Of a DNA stretch of 64,000 nt, positions 33,295 through 45,821 are shown in pieces (position 1 is the stretch's first letter; each line of letters opens with the position of its first letter). The notes beneath the pieces are model-generated. The model searched no databases. It was given only the letters and a program-made list of their open reading frames with translations, and had not been told where the DNA came from. The stretch comes from Symsagittifera roscoffensis (taxonomy: Eukaryota; Xenacoelomorpha; Acoela; Convolutidae), in NCBI RefSeq assembly GCF_963678635.1, contig NC_087063.1:59156759-59220758 (forward strand). The letters are read 5' to 3'. Made by a program: the position numbers and the translations under genes.

Positions 33295-33643
33295 TCAGTT
33301 TTGAAATTTGTCGTCTTCAATGAATTTTTCTAATCCGGCATCAAAGAGTTCGCTATCGAAATCTACGAGCTCGTCAAAATTTTTTACAGCCTCTCTTAAT
33401 GACTGGTCGGTGGAAGATATAGAAAATGTGTCCGAGGATGGTGTCTGATACACTCGCTGTGATTTCCGCCGATTGAATACTGAAGAGTGGAGTTTTCTTG
33501 TCCGAAGGAGTTTGTGTAGAGGAAGTTGTGGTATAGCCAGTTTGATCATTACCGTCGAGTGAGATTGGAATTAGTGCTGACCCAGGTTGGTTGTCTCTGT
33601 CTTCTATAATATCTATGTCAACCTTTTACCACAGAATTGAGGA
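33295..33643 (-). pseudogene. Retroelement B (U3): C-terminal remnant of pol
   Basis: Only the polar C-terminal end is left. It has the SSTDQSLREAVKNFDELVDF stretch and the acidic tail EKFIEDDKFQN (33295-33549), and starts right at the deletion edge. No catalytic domain remains. Confidence 0.75.
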
Positions 33644-34101
33644 GGTTTTTACTTTCTAATTTGTTGTGGATGATTGTTCTGGGAAAGTTATTGCACTAGT
33701 GTTTCAATTTTGTATTTGATAAGCTAGTGCATTATTTGAAACACGAGTGTAATGCTTTAAAATTGCACTAGTGTTTCAAATATTGCACTAATGTTTCAGA
33801 TATTGCACTACTGATTCAAGTAATGCACTAGTTTTTCGAATCTGGCTCGGAAAAATATTGAAAGCGTGTGTTTTATATAGTTTTTAACCCGTTTTTGTTT
33901 CATATGCACTTAGAATTGACTTGAACCGTTTGAAAATTATCTTAAAATGGATTTGAATTCATTTCAGGGCATTTTTGTCTGTGCGGTTTCACATAATTGG
34001 TGCTGGCCTAAAAGTATTAGAATAGTTTCTTAGGTCCATTTGTCAAAAGTAGTCGATGAATAATGTTATTGAAATACTCACCAAATAAATTTCTGTTTTA
34101 G

Positions 34102-34411
34102 ATGGCCAAACTAGTGGAGTGCTTCTCCAACCATGTTTTCCTGGCTTCCAACCCAGTAGACGTCGTATGGGGAGAACACACAGTTCTGACGTCAGAGTTC
34201 TCCTGCATGGAAGATCTGGTCAAGAGAGGACATTGGAAGTACTATATCAATCTAACAGACGAAGAATTCCCACTGCTTACAAACATGGAACTGGTCTAGA
34301 TTCTTAGCAAATTTCACGGATCCAACTTGATCTCACGTCCGTTTATTGATTTCATGTATCACTTTTACAAACTGTACTTGTCAGACGTACGCTGCGAGCT
34401 GATATAGCTCA
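34102..34411 (+). pseudogene. GT14 exon 2, copy 3 (U3), nonsense change
   Basis: 310 bases, nearly identical to copy 2. It has the same TAG at the LVY position (34297-34299) and the same late TAG near the exon end. It differs by keeping DEEFPL and MEDLVKRG. The shared nonsense change shows that copies 2 and 3 come from one unit that was already broken. Confidence 0.85.
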
Positions 34412-35340
34412 GTAACGATCCCAAAAAACGTTTATTGATCCAAGTATTCCGCAGTCGTTTTTCTAGACGGATGGGAGAAACATACTTGAGGAAGGGGCAG
34501 AAGGTGGCCTCTCACCCCTTCCGTTGCCACTGTCACGCTACTTCCCATTAGGATTGCTGCTAGTCGGATGACTTCATTTCTCAAGTTGTAGCAGAGCAGT
34601 AGCTTAATTATCAAATTTCAGTAATTTTATAGTATATTTTTTAACGGAAATTGGAGCTCATCTACCATAAGAAATAATTAATAGAACAAACGTCAGAGAA
34701 CCTTGAATGAGAGTGTATTTACTGATTTGTCGAACTTTTATAGGGAGTTTGACAATTCCTGAGCGACGTCTCAGACCTCACCACGGAACTTGACTAAAGG
34801 TCGGTTAAAAGTGAATTATCCTCGAATATAAAAAAAAAAAAAAAAAAAATGAAAGAGCATTCTCTCCGCCGCAGAGAATGAACGTATCAAGGTCATAACT
34901 AAGTACCAGTTATAATGACTAACAAATTATTTAAAAAATATGAATAAGATAATGCAATTCACATCATTCCCCATAATAGGAAAAGAAGTTAAACTAAATT
35001 AAAGGCAACTGGCCCTTTTCTCCCCCAAAGGAAGTTGACGAAATTTTAATAATACCCCCAAATACTACAGTAAAGAATTTTACTTCGTAGGATCAACTGT
35101 TTGGTATAAAAGCAGTTAAACTAAGCCATAATAAGCTTAATAAGCTTAAATTGGCGTGATAGGTATGATGAATCCGGCGGAATACGCTCCAAAAAATACG
35201 CTGACTAGTTAAAGATAATTAATCCTAACTGCACTTGGTTTTTTTACTCTCTTTGAGTGATTTAAATCTTAAAGCACAATGATTAGCACTAAGAGTAACG
35301 CTGGGTACTAGATTGAACAAAATTTGACTTTAAAAAGTTT

Positions 35341-37640
35341 TCAGTTTTGAAATTTGTCGTCTTCAATGAATTTTTCTAATCCGGCATCAAAGAGTTCGCT
35401 ATCGAAATCTACGAGCTCGTCAAAATTTTTTACAGCCTCTTTTAATGACTGGTCGGTGGAAGATATAGAAATTGTGTCCGATGATGGTGTCTGATACACT
35501 CGCTGTGATTTCCGCCGATTGAATACTGAAGAGTGGAGTTTTCTTATCCGAAGGAGTTTGTGTAGAGGAAAATGTGGTATAGCCAGTTTGATCATTACCG
35601 TCGAGTGAGATTGGAATTAGTGCTGACCCAGGTTTGTTGTCTCTGTCGTCTATAAAATCTATGTCAACCTTTTACCATAGATTTGAGGAGGTCCTACGTT
35701 ACGGCTGTGATTTCTTCCGAACGTGGTAGTGATTTCTTCCGAACGTGGTCCCTGGGTAGTAGCATTGTCATCTGAGGAATCAACAATCTCATAGTTCGGG
35801 AAGTCGACAGATTTGTCCCCCTCACTTTCATCCATGGCTCCGTTGGAGCATTTGAGGGTTAAGTCTGAGGGGGAGTGAGTAGTTTGTTGAGGTTGTGTTG
35901 AGCTCTGTCCTGCAGGGATTATACTGATCGGGCAATCCAACGGATCCGAAAATGAAGTCAGTTTATCTAAAATCTCAGATTTTATGTTATCCTGGGTTGC
36001 TTGGGGGTCTAGAGAGGTAATAGAAGGTTCATGTTGGCTACAATTATCCGAAATAATGCGTTCTCTAATCATGTCTCTGCAAGGGATACCGCCCGCGATC
36101 CTTCCCCAATCGCTAATGTCTGACGTATCCGACGGAATTATCATAGATTCGTCACCTGTTAGGTAGCCCGCGTATGATGCAGTGTCTTTGTTTCGTGTTG
36201 GTTTGCTCCTGAATGGTTTGGAGGATGGGTTTGACACTCTCGTCCTAGTGTTGTTGTCGGAAGTGGCCGATTTTGTCAGCTGGCTTGTCTTCGGTCCTGT
36301 TTTTCTTGTCGGCAGAAGTTTTGGTTTGGTCGTCTTCCTTGAACATATCTCAAAATCATAGTTAGGAAATGATGGAAAAAAGATATTACCTCTAAAGTCA
36401 GATTTTCTGATTTTCGGATAATCTTTCCGTCGGATATTTCTACCGTGGTTTTTGATGCGCTTATAACTTTCTGGTTAAGTTGTTTGTAGAAAGGGTTTCC
36501 ATGTATGCTTCCTTTGGTTTTCCGTAGTGTTTTACCTTTAAAAGGACTTTGGGGAGGCAAGCGAGAAGAAGAAGGCTTCGAGGCTGATGGGTATTCCGAC
36601 TCATAACCCTTTCTCCAATGGGGACTGGTTCTTTTTTGGTATTAGGTTGTGTTCGTAGCCGTCTTCAATCCGATCATCTGCTTTCCAGCCTAGTGCCCGT
36701 TCCTTGCATAAGATTGATTTTCCTTTGTCTAAAAATCCATCGGATAACTTATTACAGGCCAATTGTTTCCAGATCGTATTAGGTTTCCTATTGAAGTGTA
36801 TTTCGAATGGTGAGCATATGATTTTTTATTGAAAAGAAGAACGAAAATTCCAAATAATTTTTGAGATAGCGTGTAGTAGAGTAGGGTTTTTTTGGTCGAG
36901 TACCATTGCTAATAAATCATTTTTTACAGCATGAACAAGTTTTTGTACAAGACCGTTAGAGCGATGTTCGCCGACTGTACAAAATATTAATTTAACATGA
37001 TTGGTATCACAAAATAATTTAAAATCCTGGCTAGTAAAACAGGAAGCGTGGTCAACGCACATAGAAACTGGAATGCCATGAAGGTAAAAACAATCCCGGA
37101 GAAATTCAATCACTGTGTTTGAAGAGGTTGACGATGTTATTTTAGCCGATGGAATTTTCGAAAATCGCTTGATGCATAGTAGAAGGTATTTAATCTTTCC
37201 CCAAGTGAAATCCAATGGACCCGCAATATCGAGATTTAATTCCTCGTAAGGTTCGGATAATGTTGGCAGTTTGCTGATTTGAGTCTTAGGTATAATGCTT
37301 TTTATATTCTTACCGGTTTGAGTGCACTGGGAACAATTTATCCCGTGGAAAAAAATCTGGCGAGTTATGTGTGGTCACCATAAGTACTGTGCTAGGTACT
37401 TCATACCAAAATGTCCAGGATGGGATTAGTAAAAAGTTTTCAATACCGCGTTTCGTAGAGTAAAGAGGATAACAAGTTTTCCATCCATGTAGAGCAGTCC
37501 GTCGGATTCATGCAGATCTTTTGTAAATTGGTTTAGGTAATAAGAGTTGGCGTTAATCTTTTCTATTTTATTTTGAAAGGCTTTAACGATCGGACTTAAC
37601 ACCGGGTCTTCTTCACTCAAAATGGCAACAATTTAGAGTT
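35341..37640 (-). pseudogene. Retroelement B (U4): integrase and C-terminal extension, broken
   Basis: Has the fullest integrase core of the units (36826-37215): DFTWGKIKYLLLCIKRFSK, then SMCVDHASCFTSQDFKLFCD with a catalytic Asp, then TVGEHRSNGLVQKLVHAVK with the catalytic Glu. This fits the D,D-35-E pattern of retroviral-type integrases. The linker (37426-37620), a polar region (36276-36560, 35659-36237) and the acidic tail (35341-35595) follow. Near 35705 a short stretch has been duplicated ('GTGATTTCTTCCGAACGTGG' twice). The frame is interrupted between these parts. Confidence 0.8.
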
Positions 37641-38139
37641 AAATAACGAATTTAGGTCCAAAGGTCGTTCCGACAACTTTAATTTCTCACAGTATTTTGT
37701 CACTAAGTTTTTGTGTTTGGATAAAATTGGAAATTCGACTTTGACCTGAATACCGGAAGTAGAAGAATTAATTAAAATTATTTTGACATATTTACACTAT
37801 TTACAATTTTAGGATCCTGAGAAATAAAAATTAAGCTACAATTAAGAATTAAAAAATAAAGAAAAGCTGAATTTGATTAAGAAATTTTTGTTGAATCAAT
37901 GTTCAAGAAATCCGAAGGAATACATTTAGACTTACAAAGTTTAGTTCTGTAGTGTTATAGATTGCAAATTGGAACAGTTGAGTTGACGAGTTTGAGAACT
38001 GTAATTATCACATAATTACGTAAATTTGCGTGATTGGAATTTCCCATGTTTGAACCAATACCACTTCATATCGATTTTCCGTTATCTGATGGATTCAAAG
38101 CCTTATGGTTTTTCCGGATAGCAGCAACAACAAGTTCTT

Positions 38140-39900
38140 TGTCTTAATGAGATGGGGAAATTGCTTTTCCTGAAGGGGATCTAGAAGTTAGATCTGTAAA
38201 TCCCATGTCATTCCCTGCTAAGTGTTTTATTGTGAAGTTAAACAGTAAAAAACTATCAACCCATCTTGTAAAACGACTATCAAAAGTTTTTTTGTTCTTG
38301 ATTTGGCGAGAGTGTTGAAAGGAGGGCTTTATGGTTGTTGGTAATTTTAAATTCTGAGTCGTAAAGATACTTTTTATAATGTTCATCCGCCCAAACAACT
38401 CCCCGCAATTCCATTTCATTTGTGGAATATTTCGATTCATGTGGATTTAAAAATCTTGAGGCGAAAGTGACTGTTTTCCAGTCAGTTCCATGAAGCTGTT
38501 TGGGGGAGGCACCAATTCCATTATGAGAGGCGTCAGTTTTTACTCTGGTATTACGTTTGAAATCAAAGTGTGTGTTTTTGGTAAGGCTGACTAATTGTAA
38601 TTTGATTCTCTCGAATGCCTTTGTGTGATCTTCGTTCCATGGAGAAATTAGTTTCATATTTAGTAGAGGTCTTCAGCGACTTTCGAGGGATGCTAAGTTT
38701 GGCACAAATTTGATAGATTGGTTTGTTGACACACCGAATATATACCGAATAATTTTTTAAAGTTTTTTGGAATTGGGATATCTTTGATAGCCTTGGTTTT
38801 GTCAATTAAAAGGCGATCCCTGATTTAGATATTTTAAAGCCATGCCACTGTATTTCTTTTTGAAAGAATTTAAATTTTGGCCATTTGACTGCGAAATTGT
38901 AATTCTCTAAATTCGGTAAAATTTTATGAACAATGTTCTTGTGTTCAGTACAACTTCCTTTGGAAGCAACTAAAATAACGTCGAGGTAACAATTTGTAAA
39001 AGGAATTTTTCTGATTGTTGAGTCCATGACTCTTTGAAATTCATTCGGTATATTGCCGAGTCCATAAAAACTACTTAAAAAACTGGTAAGTGCCAGTTGT
39101 GTCTCCGCCTACCAAGCTAAAATTGCATTGACTGCTGGTAAAGTTATCTGAAAAAAGTTGGCTGTATGTGTTCTTTAAGTCCAAATTGGTAAACCAAACT
39201 TCTCCTTCATAATCGTTTGAAATTCGAGAGTAAGTTGTTTTGTAATTGAATTTTGATTCTAGAGCTAATTTGATCAATTTATCCTTTTTGCGGGTGATAA
39301 CTATTGGACTAATAAACCTAACCTCGTCGCAACTTTCCAACTTTTTGATGTCCTTCGGATTTAAGTCGACATAGTTCTGTCTTTACTGAATGAAATAAAT
39401 GGAGGGGAACACGTCTGCATTTTAGTTGTATTGGTTTCAAATGTTCATGGAAATGTGATATTTTTGTTTGGTTTTTAATTTTTCCAATCCGAAGGAATAA
39501 GTGCTTAAAAGTCTTGGATGTAATATCTGTTTCTTTCTCTTTGTTGGGTGAAGAAATAAGATTAATGGATAAACATGTTCTCTAGTTAAAGTAGTGTGGG
39601 AAGTGCTTCTGAGATACTTCGATTCCCACTTTGGGTAAAAAGTCGTTTACAAGAAGATTTGTCTCGAGTCCTTCTGTCAGAAAAAAGTATCATACTCCAT
39701 GAGACAATCCGTTCGAAAGTATAGGTAAAATTAAGTTTTCAGTGATGTTAATCGCGTTGTCTGTGAACCCATAGTAAAGCTCTTTCGCCGACTGATCCAC
39801 CGGAAAAGTTTTTAAGTAGGGGTCTCGTAGCTTCAATTCATGAATGAAGGACATTCCGTTTCAGGAAGCTCACTGGGCTGTTAGTAATTTCTTTAATACT
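38140..39900 (-). pseudogene. Retroelement B (U4): RT and RNase H, left copy of the internal duplication
   Basis: RT pieces at 39071-39340 (LDLKNTYSQLFSD) and 38806-39027. In the second piece the YxDD box reads NCYLDVILVAS: the second Asp of the pair, essential for catalysis, is Val. RNase H at 38144-38657 keeps TDASHNGIGAS. The protease end lies near 39600-39800. The Asp-to-Val change is shared with the right copy (40918-41139), so it predates the 2.1-kb duplication. Confidence 0.8.
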
Positions 39901-40029
39901 TTTCCTTGGTTATCGTAATTAGTGGTCACATTTCATACAGAGTAATCATCGTTATCGCTCTGTCCGGATTCTGACCATGCATTGATTACTCCACAACATT
40001 CTCTATTTACACGGTCGTTATATACATCC

Positions 40030-40488
40030 GGTTATTCAGAGGGATAATTACAATCTGTATTATGTACAGTTTGACTATCTACTATAATTACGTTTTTACG
40101 ACCTGATTTACATAGCCTGATGAAATGTTCGTGGTTTTTACAGGATGTACGGTTTGTGTCCTTAGCAGGGCCCACTGCCAGGTGTCCTTTTGAAAAAGTT
40201 CCGCCGCATTTCATACAATTGTTGCTCAATTCGATGTTTAGAGTTGGTTCCCTTTTTTCATTAAAATGATTTAAAGGTTTGGTTCAAGAAGATCCGTTGG
40301 AATTAAAATTACTCGTCCTTCTCTTGTGGTTCTTAATTCTTTCTTTCGTCAATGAGAGCCGTGTCTAGTGCTTCTAGAGGTGGTAGAGTTTCTGTAAGGA
40401 GTTTCCGTTGAATGTCCGAGTTCTTCATATTATTAATAAAAATATTTCGTATCTATTTGTCTTCTGATGCGGATATATTACATTTACT
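40030..40488 (-). pseudogene. Retroelement B (U4): gag zinc-knuckle part, left copy
   Basis: Holds CMKCGGTFSKGHLAVG, with Cys changed to Gly in the first cluster, and CKNHEHFIRLC. It is cut at about 40488 by the junction of the internal duplication, so it has no gag N-terminus. Confidence 0.75.
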
Positions 40489-42594
40489 GCCCAAACAACT
40501 TTACTGCCCAAACGTTTCCCCGCAATTCCAATTCATTTGTGGAATATTTCGATTCATGTTGGTTTAAAAATCTTGAGACGAAAGTGACTGTTTTCCAGTC
40601 AGTTACATGAAGCTGTTTGAGGGAGGCACCAATTCCATTTTGAGAGGCGTCAGTTTTTACTCTCGTATTACGTTTGACATCAAAGTGTGTGTTTTCGGTA
40701 AGGCTGACTATTTCTAATTTGATTCTCTCGAATGCCTTTGTGTGATCTTCGTTCCATGGAAAAATTAGTTTCTTATTTCGTAGAGGTCTTCAGGGACTTT
40801 CGAGGGATGCTAAGTTTGGCACAAATTTGATAGATTGGTTTGTTGACCCGAAGAATGATCCTAATTTTTTAAAGTTTTTTGGAATTGGGATATCTTTGAT
40901 AGCCTTGGTTTTGTCAATTAAAGGGCGATCCCTGATTTAGATAATTTAAAGCCAAGCCACTGTATTTCTTTTTGAAAGAGTTTACATTTTGGCCATTTGA
41001 CTGCGAAATTGTAATTCTCTAAATTCGGTAAAATTTTATGAACAATGTTCTTGTGTTCAGTACAACTTCCTTTGGAAGCAACTAAAATAACGTCGAGGTA
41101 AGAATTTGTAAAAGGAATATTTCTGATTGTTGATTCCATGACTCTTTGAAATTCATTCGGTATATTGTCGAGTCCATAAAAACTACTTCAAAAATTGGTA
41201 AGTGCCAGTTGTGTCTCCGCCTACCAAGCTAAAATTGCATTGACTGCTGGTAAAGTTATCTGAAAAAAGTTGGCTGTATGTGTTCTTTACGTCCAAATTG
41301 GTAAACCAAACTTCTCCGTCATAATCGTTTGAAATTCGAGAGTAAGTTTTTTTGTAATTGAATTTTGAATCTAGAGCTAATTTGATCAATTTATCCTTTT
41401 TGCGGGTGATAACTATTGGACTAGTAAACCTAACCTCGTCGCAACTTTCCAACTTTTTGATGTCCTTCGGATTTAAGTCGGTTTAGTTCTGTCTTTACTG
41501 AATCAAGTAAATGGAGGGGAAGACGTCTGCATTTTAGTTGTATCGGTTTCAAATGTTCGTGGAAATGTGTTATTTTTGTTTGGTTTTTAATTTTTCCATT
41601 CCGAAGGAATAATTGTTTAAAAGTCTTGGTTGTAAAATCTGTTTCTTTCTCTTTGTTGGGTGAAGACATTAGATTAATGGATGAACATGTTATCTTGTTA
41701 AAGTAGTGTGGGAACTGCTTCCGAGATACTTCGATTCTCATTTTGGGTAAAAAGTCGTTTACAAGAAGATTCGTTTCGAGTCCTTCTGTCAGAAAAAAGT
41801 ATCATTCTCCATGAGACAATCCGTTCGAAAGTATAGGTAAAATTAAGTTTTCAGTGATGTTAATCGCGTTGTCTGTGAACCCATAGTAAAGCTCTTTCGC
41901 CGACTAATACACCGGAAAATTTTTTAAGTAGGGGTCTTGTAGCTTCAATTCATGAAGGAAGGACATTCCGTTTCAGGAAGTTCACTTGGCTGTTAGTGAT
42001 TTCTTTAATTCTTTTCCTTGGTTATCGTAATTAGTGGTCACATTTAATACAGAGTAATCATCGTTATCGCTCTGTCCGAATTCTGACCATGCATTGATTA
42101 CTCCACAAAATTCTCTATTTACACGGTCGTTATATACATCCGGTTATTCAGAGGGATAATTACAATCTGTATTATGTACAGTTTGACTATCTCCTAAAAT
42201 TACGTTTTTACGACCTGATTTACATAGCCTGATGAAATGTTCGCGGATTTTACAGGATGTACAATTTGTGTCCTTAGCAGGGCCCACTTCCAGGTGTCCT
42301 TTTGAAAAAGTTCCGCCGCATTTCATACAATTGTTGCTTCGTTCGATGTTTAGAGTTGGTTCCCTTTTTTCATAAAATGATTTAAAGGTTTGGTTCAAGA
42401 AGATCCGTTGGATTTACAATTACTCGTCCTTCTCATGTGGTTCTTTATTCTTTCTTTCGTCAATGAGAGCCACGTCTAGTGCTTCTAGAGGTGGTAGAGC
42501 TTCTGTTAGGAGTTTCCGTTGAATGTCCGAGGTCTTCATAATATTAATTTAAAATTTTCGTATCCATTTGTCTTCTGATGCGGATATATTTCAC
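40489..42594. repeat. Right copy of the 2.1-kb internal duplication in U4
   Basis: Repeats 38389-40488 in the same orientation, offset about 2.1 kb. The joint near 40480-40520 contains 'TTACTGCCCAAACAACT' followed at once by 'TTACTGCCCAAACG', a short templated repeat that suggests a replication or break-repair template switch. Confidence 0.85.
40500..41990 (-). pseudogene. Retroelement B (U4): RNase H fragment, RT and protease end, right copy
   Basis: A truncated RNase H (40500-40760) lies beside the junction. RT pieces are at 41183-41452 (LDVKNTYSQLFSD) and 40918-41139, with the YxDD box again degraded (NSYLDVILVAS). The linker with RIEVSRKQFPHYFN is at 41430-41741. It diverges from the left copy by scattered substitutions. 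Confidence 0.8.
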
Positions 42595-43110
42595 TTCTTT
42601 GTCATTTCTGCGAGGGCTCCCAAGAAATGCTCCAACGATTCTCTGTCTCTCTGTTTTCTGTTCAATAGTTTGTGTCTTTCGAACGTTAGAACTCAGAAGT
42701 TTAGAGGATTTTTAGGATTTTCTTTCCTTCGTTTCCGAGGGCTAAAAAAGATTGATCGGAGTTTTTGTCAGCTTCTTCAATTCTCATGCCGCTGAATCTT
42801 TTTGTTTCCGACTTTATCGAAGTTGTCTCTTCATCTTCATGTCTCTTTTGTTCACGGATATTTTTTTCCAGACGGGTCAGTTTTTGGGTATCCGCTTCGC
42901 CCTCCGGTGGATTTTCCAATAGTGGCGGGTGTGTGTGGTATCGCTCCATCGGGTTTAGAAGGTTGTCTATGTCGATGTTTTCGCTGCGATTACTGCCAGT
43001 TGGAACAGATCGCTCCACTCCTCCCAGGGAATTGGTGGGTCCACCGTATGGTTTTGCCAAAATGAAGGCATACCTCTCACGTTTGATTCGTTACTGTTTG
43101 ACTGCGCCAT
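42144..43110 (-). pseudogene. Retroelement B (U4): gag with zinc knuckles, right copy
   Basis: ATG at 43110 starts MAHSNSNESNVRG. The next frame continues NIDIDNLLNPMERYHTHPP and a charged helix (EKNIREQKRHEDEETTS). The zinc-knuckle part (42144-42398) has CMKCGGTFSKGHLEVG and CTSCKIREHFIRLC. As in the other units, the first gag frame ends at a TAG after about 45 codons and the downstream gag is in another frame. Confidence 0.8.
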
Positions 43111-43117
43111 GATGAAG

Positions 43118-43309
43118 TGTTCCTTTGTTACCGCTAATTCTACTTACGTACAGATAAAAATGTCGGTTAAAAAAGAATTAATCTCGAAGTTATAACATTA
43201 AAAAGTGAAATTGCATTCTCTCCGCCGGAGAAAATGAACGCATCAAGGTTATAACTAAGTACCAGTTAACAAATAATAATCAAATATGAAGAAGATAATG
43301 CAATTCAAA
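43118..43309 (-). repeat. Retroelement B, 5' LTR (right, unit U4)
   Basis: 192 bases, TGTTCC...TTCAAA on the plus strand, then TGAA at 43310-43313. It looks identical or nearly so to the right LTR of U1 (21742-21933), including the CAAA end. Confidence 0.85.
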
Positions 43310-45179
43310 TGAAATTTCAAATTTGGTTTTGCCGTTATGACAAAACCTTCTCATTAAGCAAGAACTTATCCAAATTTTTTGGTTCAAAAAAAACTCCTAC
43401 ACCTGTGATTTGTTTTCTTGAAGTCGTGGGATTTTCAAATTGGGACTAATTTGGCCAATTTAGCATAAATAAAGCGCGTCAAGTTTTGCAGAAGCGCATA
43501 AAATGCCCGCCGAAAAAATCCAGCCTCGAATGTATTTTTTATTTAAGCTGAAGCACGCTTATTTAGACAAGCATTGTTCAAAATCAATTTGTTGGATGTG
43601 CCGGTTGAAATTTTCCAATTTTTTAAATTTTTTTTTCTCCAAGTTTTGTCGTAACTTGGAAATTAAAATAAATTCAAATGCCCTGAATGACACCTAGAAC
43701 ATTCAGAGCCTGACGTTGATAAAAGCAACTTTGCTTAGTTTTTTCTTTTTACAGCTTAAGCGTCCACATTAAATGTTTTACCAAATTGAAATTAGAGTCT
43801 TAAATGGAGGATTTTTAGGCGATTGCAAAGTTGTTTGAAAATTGAGTTGTTGTTTCATGCATTTTCTGAATACTGGGCATTTTATACAGGTTGTGTGCAG
43901 ATTTTCTTGACTTGTTCAGCCCCTACATAACATGAATAAATTGGTAATGAAATTGGTAAATTATGCTTTTCAGTTAAATTTTTTATGCCGACGTTTGACC
44001 TTAAGAGACAAAAATGAATACTAAATGCGAAAAATCTAAAGCAAAATTTATGGTTCCTAATTGTGTTTTATTGTACTTTTGCTGATTCGTTTTAGAAAAT
44101 AGTGCTTAGATGTTGATCTAAGAAGTAGAAATTGAAGGGTTTTGTTTAAAAAGTTTTTTCATTATCGCTGGAACTATTAGAACACAAAATTTCATAGGTT
44201 TTTTGCTGTCACTGATGATTTGCGATACCTACGTTTCTTCAAGTGGCTGAAGGTCATTGTAACACTGACGGAGATTTTTCTTGAGAACTAAAATTAAGCT
44301 GGAGCAGAAATAGTAAATTAGTTAAACTGAAAACTGCTTATGGCTACCAAATTGACCTTCTGACAACTCCAGAAAAAAAATGATTTTAAATTGACTTCGG
44401 TGGGATTTGGATAGATAAAATAAATGGCCATAGTACATTTTGGTTCAATCGGCCAAAGTCCAAATTGGGCTACTTACAGCTAAATCCAAACTAATTTAAT
44501 CGCTTTTCATGCACAAACATCTAATTTAGTTTTTCCAGACATATCAATTGATGAAGTAGACAAGCAACAGCTACATATTGCATCGAGAATATTTTGAAAA
44601 AATCGAGACACGCAAGAGCGAGATGTGAATAAAGTTCGAGATGCAATATAGGCTGTTGCTGATCTGCCATTTGAAAAGCAAAAAAAAACCCACATTTGAA
44701 AAAAAACCACGCTCAAATGTGAATTTTTACTTTCTAATTTGTTGTAGATGATTGTTCTGGGAAAGTTATTGCACTAGTGTTTCAATTTTGTATTTGATAA
44801 GCTAGTGCATTATTTGAAACACGAGTGTAAAGCTTTAAAATTGCACTAGTGTTTCAAATATTGCACTAATGTTTCAGATATTGCACTACTGATTCAAGTA
44901 TTGCACTAGTTTTTCGAATTTGGCTCAGAAAAATATTGAAAGCGTGTGTTTTATATAATTTTTAATCCGTTTTTGTTTCATATGCACTAAGAATTGACTT
45001 GAACCGTTTAAAAATTATCTTAAAATGGATTTGAATTCACTTAAGGGCATTTTTGTCTGTGCGGTTTCACATATTTGGTGCTGGCCTAAAAGTATTAGAA
45101 TAGTTTCTTAGGTACATTTGTCAAAAGTAGTCGATGAATATTGTTATTGAAATACTCACCAAATAAATTTCTGTTTTAG

Positions 45180-45489
45180 ATGGCCAAACTAGTGGAGTGC
45201 TTCTCCAACCATGTTTTCCTGGCTTCCAACCCAGTAGACGTCGTATGGGGAGAACACACAGTTCTGACGTCAGAGTTCTCCTGCATGGAAGATCTGGTCA
45301 AGAGAGGATATTGGAAGTACTACATCAACCTAACAGGCGAAGAATTCCCACTGCTTACAAACATGGAACTGGTCTACATTCTTAGCAAACTTCACGGATC
45401 CAACTTGATCTCACGTCTGTTTATTGATTTCATGTATCACTTTTACAAACAGTACTTGTGAGACGTACGCTGCGAGCTGATATAGCTCA
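45180..45489 (+). pseudogene. GT14 exon 2, copy 4 (U4), two nonsense changes
   Basis: The copy adjacent to the true exon 3 and the longest open one: MAKLVECFSNHVFLASNP, VVWGEHTVLTSEFSC, WKYYINLTGEEFPLLTNMEL, then SNLISRLFIDFMYHFYKQYL followed by TGA (45459-45461), where copies 1-3 have TCA (Ser). A TAG follows at 45483-45485. The exon is 310 bases in phase 1 and exactly restores the phase of exons 1, 3 and 4, which supports the donor CTCA|GTAATG. If the TGA is real, the protein would stop about 94 residues into this exon, before the catalytic Glu of exon 3. Confidence 0.85.
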
Positions 45490-45821
45490 GTAATGATCCC
45501 AAATAACGTTTATTGATCCAAGTCTTCCGCAGTCGTTTTTCTAGAGGGAGGGGAGAAACATAGTTGAGGAAGGGGCAGAAGGTGGCCTCTCCCCCCTTCC
45601 GTTGCCACTGTCACGCCACTTCCCGTTAGGATTGCTGCTAGTCGGATGACTTCGTTTCTCAAGTTGTAGCAGAGCAGTAGCTTAATTATCAAATTTCAGT
45701 ATTTTTATAGTATATTTTTTAACGGAAATCGGAGCTCATCTACCATAAGAAATAATTAATAGAACAAACGTCAGAGAACCTTGAATGAGAGTGTATTTAC
45801 TGATTTATCGAACTTTTATAG
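45490..45821 (+). other. Intron 2 of the GT14 gene
   Basis: 332 bases from GTAATG to ACTTTTATAG. All four units carry it. It includes an apparently open minus-strand frame (45510-45692) that is conserved only because the whole block was copied. Confidence 0.65.

Larger units (their letters stand above)
32753..34797. repeat. Amplified unit U3, internally deleted
   Basis: 2045 bases. The partial left LTR (32753-32917) is followed by the pol C-terminal coding end (to about 33643). The sequence then jumps into intron 1 (GAGGAGG|TTTTTACTTTC), so about 6 kb of element B, its right LTR and most of the intron are gone. Exon 2 and intron 2 follow. Outside the deletion it is most like U4 and U2. Confidence 0.9.

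Noticed and set aside
42765-43112. Plus-strand open frame of 115 codons, also at 21410, 30236 and 42802
   Set aside because: These are the reverse strand of retroelement B gag. They recur only because gag was amplified, and the composition is not protein-like.
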